This document shows, piece by piece, positions 60,689-64,000 of a stretch of 64,000 nt of DNA; the first letter of the stretch is position 1; each line of letters begins with the position of its first letter. A program made the position numbers and the translations under genes. The stretch is from Cytophagales bacterium WSM2-2. Its GTDB lineage: Bacteria; Bacteroidota; Bacteroidia; Cytophagales; Cyclobacteriaceae. Location: NCBI GenBank assembly GCA_015472025.1, contig BNHL01000001.1, positions 2,081,501 to 2,145,500 of the forward strand, in the 5' to 3' direction. Below the pieces are notes generated by a model. It made no database searches. It had not been told where the DNA came from and worked only from the letters and a program-made list of their open reading frames with translations.

Positions 60689-61540
60689 ATGGAAAAAATC
60701 AGAGCATCGATTGTCGTTTATGAAACCGAGCCACACCTGCTCAAGCAGGCGATGGAGAGTTTTTTGAATAGCCCAATGGCAGGCCAATTGACAATTATTG
60801 ATAATTCACCAACCGACTTCTTAAGACAATTCTCCGGACCCAGAGTCGAGTACATTTTTGTCGGCAAAAACGTTGGTTATGGAAAGGCACACAATCTTGC
60901 GATGAGCGACAGTCTTGAGAAATCACACTATCATATCGTATTGAATCCTGATGTTTGTTTCAATCCTGGTACCCTTGAAAGGATCTACGATTTTATGGAA
61001 GACAATCCCCAGGCGGGTTTGGCTATGCCTAAAGTTTATGGAACAGATGGAGAGCTGCAGATGATGTGTAAACTTTTGCCACAACCATTGAATTTATTTC
61101 TACGCAGATTTTTTCCGTTCGACAACTGGTTTAAGGGGTTCAATGATTATTATGAAATGAAGAACACGGGATACAACCGTGTGATGAATGTTCCGTTTCT
61201 TTCGGGTTGTTTTATGTTTTTGCGCACGAGTGCGCTCAAAAGAACGGGGCTATTTGATGAACGTTTTTTTCTTTATGCAGAAGACACTGATCTCTCCCGA
61301 CGGATTCACCAACAATTCGAAACATTGTTCTTCCCCGATGCAGAGATCACTCATGTGCACGCAAGAGGTTCTTATAAAAATTTTAAGCTGACAATACGAA
61401 ACGCTATTAGCGCTATACAATACTTTAATAAGTGGGGTTGGTTTATCGATGCCGAACGCGAAATAATTAACGAACGTGCAATGGCAACAACGAATTTGCA
61501 CGTTCAAAAAGAATCGCTTAGCGAAGTCAGGGCAGCATGA
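60689..61540 (+). CDS. Family-2 glycosyltransferase, rhamnosyltransferase type
   Basis: A 283-residue transferase. It begins RASIVVYETEPHLLKQAMESF, then ITIIDNSP-like LTIIDNSPTD, FVGKNVGYGKAHNLAM, the DxD position in HIVLNPDVCFNPGTL, MNVPFLSGCFMFLRTSAL and GLFDERFFLYAEDTDLSRRIHQ. The last motif is the catalytic ED of rhamnosyl- or galactofuranosyl-type GT2 enzymes. It follows the previous transferase with no gap and overlaps the downstream ligase-like gene by 4 bases. Confidence 0.93.
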   Translation: MEKIRASIVVYETEPHLLKQAMESFLNSPMAGQLTIIDNSPTDFLRQFSGPRVEYIFVGKNVGYGKAHNLAMSDSLEKSHYHIVLNPDVCFNPGTLERIYDFMEDNPQAGLAMPKVYGTDGELQMMCKLLPQPLNLFLRRFFPFDNWFKGFNDYYEMKNTGYNRVMNVPFLSGCFMFLRTSALKRTGLFDERFFLYAEDTDLSRRIHQQFETLFFPDAEITHVHARGSYKNFKLTIRNAISAIQYFNKWGWFIDAEREIINERAMATTNLHVQKESLSEVRAA

Positions 61541-62808
61541 GTTATTTTTCAAAAGAGAATCCGGATCGTTGGTATCATTTGGGGTGGTGGCTTTGTGCTG
61601 TCACGTTGCCATGGCCGGATATGCTCAATAATATTTGCCTCGGATTTCTTACGTTAACCTGGATTTCAAGTAAAGGACTATTGTACAGGCTCGAGCGCAT
61701 CAGAACAACCCGATGGATATTGCCCTTTGCTGTATACTCTGCCGTGCTGATTATAGGGATGGCATATACGTCAGATGTATCCTACGGATTTTTTACGCTG
61801 GGGAAAAAAGCAACATTCTTGCTTCTGCCCCTGATCGCGCTGACAGGACGACCTGTTACTCCTGGGGTTTTCGGATTTATTTCCAAAAGTTTCGTTTACT
61901 CATGCGTATTGGTCATCCTGGTTTGCTTGGCTTATTCAGCTTTTAATTTTTTTAACGGAGGCCATGCTCCCTTCAATTTTGACCTCACTACAGGTGACGA
62001 GTTTAAGGTCCTTCATCCGCAGGTATCTCCCACGTGGATGCACTTCTCCTACATTGAACTGGCGCGCTGGGCTGGATTGCACCCGGCATATTTTTCAATG
62101 TACCTGGTGTTTTGTCTCGTCATTTTGTTTTATGAAAATCCTCCTGCGAAAAAGAAAGTCATTTCAATACTCCTTGGTGTAGTCATTGTTGCATTTATAG
62201 CCATGTTGTCTTCACGGATGGCCATCATGGCATTAGTCTCTACATCGCTTTTTTTAATTGTAAGAAAAATCAGTGAAGCGAATGGTAGACGTGTTGTGAT
62301 CATTGGAACACTATTATCCGTACTCGCTTTTTTCTTGTGGGTCAACCCGGTAGCTCGCTTTCGGGTTATCGAAGAACCGCTCATAACAAGGTATAAAGCC
62401 GACACTTCCGTAAACAATTGGAATTCGGTCAGCTACCGGCTTTTGGAATGGGGAGGCAGTTGGTCAATCATTCAGAAAAATCTTTTCCTAGGATCAGGTA
62501 CAGGGAGCGGACAGCTTGCCTTGTCTAATTTTTATGATCATTTCAACAGCAGCACTACCGGTCTTACACACAATGCGCACAACCAGTACCTGCAAGTATG
62601 GATGGAAAATGGGATCCCGGGGCTAATCGCTTTTTTATTTTGTGTATTCCCTTTCTTACTTGTTAAGAGCAGCAATCAAAGTCATACCGCATTTGTTTTA
62701 ATTTTTGGCTTGATGTGCCTGACAGAATCGATCGGGGAAAGGCAAAAGGGTATTGTGTTCTTTACACTATTCCAGAGTTTGTTTTTGGCTTTAGAAACAA
62801 AACAGTAA
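61537..62808 (+). CDS. O-antigen ligase/polymerase (Wzy_C) family membrane protein
   Basis: A 423-residue protein with about twelve membrane segments. The Wzy_C/WaaL pattern is seen in the large extracytoplasmic loop with RLLEWGGSWSIIQKNLFLGSGTGSG and TGLTHNAHNQYLQVWMENGIPGLIAFLF; the HNxxLQ motif with its His is characteristic. Such enzymes ligate or polymerise lipid-linked glycans. The operon thus has two distinct polymerase/ligase-like proteins, which fits one acting as polymerase and the other as ligase. The stop shares its last A with the next start (TAATG). Confidence 0.9.
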   Translation: MSYFSKENPDRWYHLGWWLCAVTLPWPDMLNNICLGFLTLTWISSKGLLYRLERIRTTRWILPFAVYSAVLIIGMAYTSDVSYGFFTLGKKATFLLLPLIALTGRPVTPGVFGFISKSFVYSCVLVILVCLAYSAFNFFNGGHAPFNFDLTTGDEFKVLHPQVSPTWMHFSYIELARWAGLHPAYFSMYLVFCLVILFYENPPAKKKVISILLGVVIVAFIAMLSSRMAIMALVSTSLFLIVRKISEANGRRVVIIGTLLSVLAFFLWVNPVARFRVIEEPLITRYKADTSVNNWNSVSYRLLEWGGSWSIIQKNLFLGSGTGSGQLALSNFYDHFNSSTTGLTHNAHNQYLQVWMENGIPGLIAFLFCVFPFLLVKSSNQSHTAFVLIFGLMCLTESIGERQKGIVFFTLFQSLFLALETKQ

Positions 62809-63743
62809 TGAGCGTAGCGCAGCAAACCCATTATCAGGTAGACCATCGAAAGCATTTGCTGCGATCGGTGCTTTACTTTGATATCTTCAATTATCCGCTC
62901 ACGGCTAAAGAGATTGCATCATTTTCGAATCTTCCGACAAACATTTCAATCCAGGCTCTTTTAGATGAACTCGTCACCAGCCGGACCCTTTTTCAATTGG
63001 GAGAGTTCTATTCTATTCAAAATAATCCGGCATTGAATGAAAGGAGAGTAAAGGGCAATGCACTGGCCAAACAAAAAATGGAACAGGCCAAAAAATACTC
63101 CGGGATAATCTCGGCATTTCCATTTGTGCGTGCAGTGATGCTGTCGGGTTCGATATCGAAAAATTATATGGATGAGAAAAGTGACATTGACTATTTTATA
63201 ATCACGGCACCCAAGCGACTTTGGGTTGTGCGCACAGCGATGGCTTTTTTCCGTAGAGTATTTCTTCTGAACTCTCATAAAAACTTTTGCACCAACTACT
63301 TTCTTGATACGGAAAACTTAACCATTCCTGATCAAAATATTTTTACTACGGTGGAACTCCTTACGCTTAAACCGATGTATGGAACGCAATGCATCGAAAG
63401 TTTTCACCGAGCCAATCCGTGGACGAATGAGTTTCTCCCGAACGTCAAACCGGACACTGCCGCTGTACTTACGGATGGAAGCGTGCTCAAAAATATTTTC
63501 GAGAAAATTCTGTCTTTAAATATTTTTGATTCTCTGGATCGTTGGTTATTGCGAATCACCATAAGGCGGTGGAAAGCGAAACATGGCTCGGCTTTAAGTG
63601 AGGAGGATTTTAAAGTAGCCTTTAGATCAACCAACGGAATTTCCAGGAGTCATCCACAATTCTTTCAGAAGAGGGTCATGGATCGCTTTGACCAAAAGAT
63701 TCAAAGCTTCGAAGTCAGGCATGGAATAGACCTTTCGCTATGA
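62808..63743 (+). CDS. Nucleotidyltransferase with N-terminal winged-helix-like region
   Basis: The ATG at 62808 (MSVAQQTHYQVDHRKHLL) is preferred over in-frame upstream starts, because those lie inside the ligase gene. The 311-residue protein has an N-terminal helical part (about 15-75, RSVLYFDIFNYPLTAKEIASFSNL) that looks like a winged helix. The nucleotidyltransferase core follows: VMLSGSISKNYMDEKSDIDYFIIT, with GS at 114-115 and the metal pair D126/D128. The remaining helical region resembles minimal nucleotidyltransferase proteins. Substrate unknown; the cluster context suggests modification of a glycan or lipid intermediate. Confidence 0.82.
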   Translation: MSVAQQTHYQVDHRKHLLRSVLYFDIFNYPLTAKEIASFSNLPTNISIQALLDELVTSRTLFQLGEFYSIQNNPALNERRVKGNALAKQKMEQAKKYSGIISAFPFVRAVMLSGSISKNYMDEKSDIDYFIITAPKRLWVVRTAMAFFRRVFLLNSHKNFCTNYFLDTENLTIPDQNIFTTVELLTLKPMYGTQCIESFHRANPWTNEFLPNVKPDTAAVLTDGSVLKNIFEKILSLNIFDSLDRWLLRITIRRWKAKHGSALSEEDFKVAFRSTNGISRSHPQFFQKRVMDRFDQKIQSFEVRHGIDLSL

Positions 63744-64000
63744 ATCGCGTTTTAGTAACTCATTCCTATTTCTATCCTCTCGACAGGAAGCAATGGGCGT
63801 TCAAGCAGCCTTACCCTCCGTTGGGTAGCTTGCTCGCGGCTTCAGTCATCCGACAGGCAGGTTTTGAAACTAAATTCTTTGATACGGGTTTGAAAGAGGG
63901 TCCGCTTAGCATTCAAAATGAACTGACCGGATTCCATCCGAAATATTTTGTGGTGTACGATGATGGGTTTAATTACCTGACAAAGATGTGCCTCACCGTG
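63740..64000 (+). CDS. N-terminal part of a B12-binding radical SAM protein, cut by the window edge
   Basis: The ATG at 63740 overlaps the previous stop by 4 bases, and 87 codons are visible. The sequence (VLVTHSYFYPLDRKQW, then PYPPLGSLLAASVIRQAGFE and TKFFDTGLK) is the B12-binding (Rossmann) N-terminus of class B radical SAM proteins, in which PPLGLxxLAAxLrxxG is diagnostic. The CxxxCxxC cluster motif would lie beyond the window. Such enzymes often methylate or rearrange unactivated carbons; in a glycan or lipid cluster the target is unknown. Confidence 0.8.
   Translation, partial: MNRVLVTHSYFYPLDRKQWAFKQPYPPLGSLLAASVIRQAGFETKFFDTGLKEGPLSIQNELTGFHPKYFVVYDDGFNYLTKMCLTV

Noticed and set aside
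62715..62807. Upstream start for the nucleotidyltransferase
   Set aside because: It would overlap the O-antigen ligase gene by 31 codons; the TAATG junction at 62806-62810 is the natural coupling.
1..64000. CRISPR arrays, rRNA operon, transposase or prophage genes
   Set aside because: No regularly spaced identical repeats, no rRNA-like stretches and no recognisable transposase, integrase or phage structural protein were found on either strand.

Overview
The window looks like a chromosomal segment of a Bacteroidota bacterium, most likely order Cytophagales. This rests on promoters of the TTTG / TAnnTTTG type, a lack of clear Shine-Dalgarno sequences, an Oar-like TonB-dependent receptor, LytS/LytTR pairs, several carboxypeptidase-regulatory-domain proteins, a long-form NusB, and a YajC-YbbR-CoaE block. 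No taxonomic marker (rRNA) is present, so genus is not assignable.

Layout. Bases 1-9.9 kb are an accessory region: the tail of a possible flavin monooxygenase, four unfamiliar single genes, a large CHAT-protease protein with a small membrane partner on the minus strand, and a three-gene AraC operon. At least eight copies of a GC-rich dispersed repeat punctuate this region, mostly just after stop codons. Some copies extend into an AT-rich arm ending in a hairpin whose stem changes are compensatory. 9.9-18.7 kb holds an outer-membrane receptor with a DUF4397 lipoprotein, then two ABC exporter half-transporters facing each other across a small outer-membrane protein. Their complementary motif defects suggest one YheH/YheI-like heterodimer. 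18.8-24.0 kb is a housekeeping block (nusB, YtxH, DUF1573, yajC, ybbR-like, coaE) with a GH53 galactanase inside it. 24.1-29.6 kb is a first RND efflux operon. 29.6-34.1 kb holds scpA, a VOC protein and a DcrB-like protein on the minus strand, and dxs with an alpha/beta hydrolase on the plus strand.

34.2-43.8 kb contains a zinc-ribbon membrane protein, a LytS/LytTR pair, a DinB-DnaE2-like lesion-synthesis pair behind a 15-bp palindrome, tRNA-Val(UAC), a small XRE regulator, and a transglutaminase-like protein coupled to a cysteine-rich membrane protein. 44.0-50.2 kb is a second RND operon (TolC, adaptor, permease) behind a TetR gene, with related palindromes before both. 50.3-54.1 kb has a small unknown gene, a second LytS/LytTR pair and a carboxypeptidase-regulatory-domain protein. 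54.1-57.9 kb is a tight minus-strand operon: acetyl-CoA synthetase, GNAT, DUF3127 with an SSB-like tail, and a heptose-phosphate-kinase-like PfkB protein.

From 58.0 kb to the window end is a translationally coupled surface-glycan cluster: three family-2 glycosyltransferases, two polytopic polymerase/ligase proteins, a nucleotidyltransferase with an apparent N-terminal winged helix, and the start of a B12-binding radical SAM protein cut by the window edge. All family calls are by eye from the translated sequence; no database search was run.
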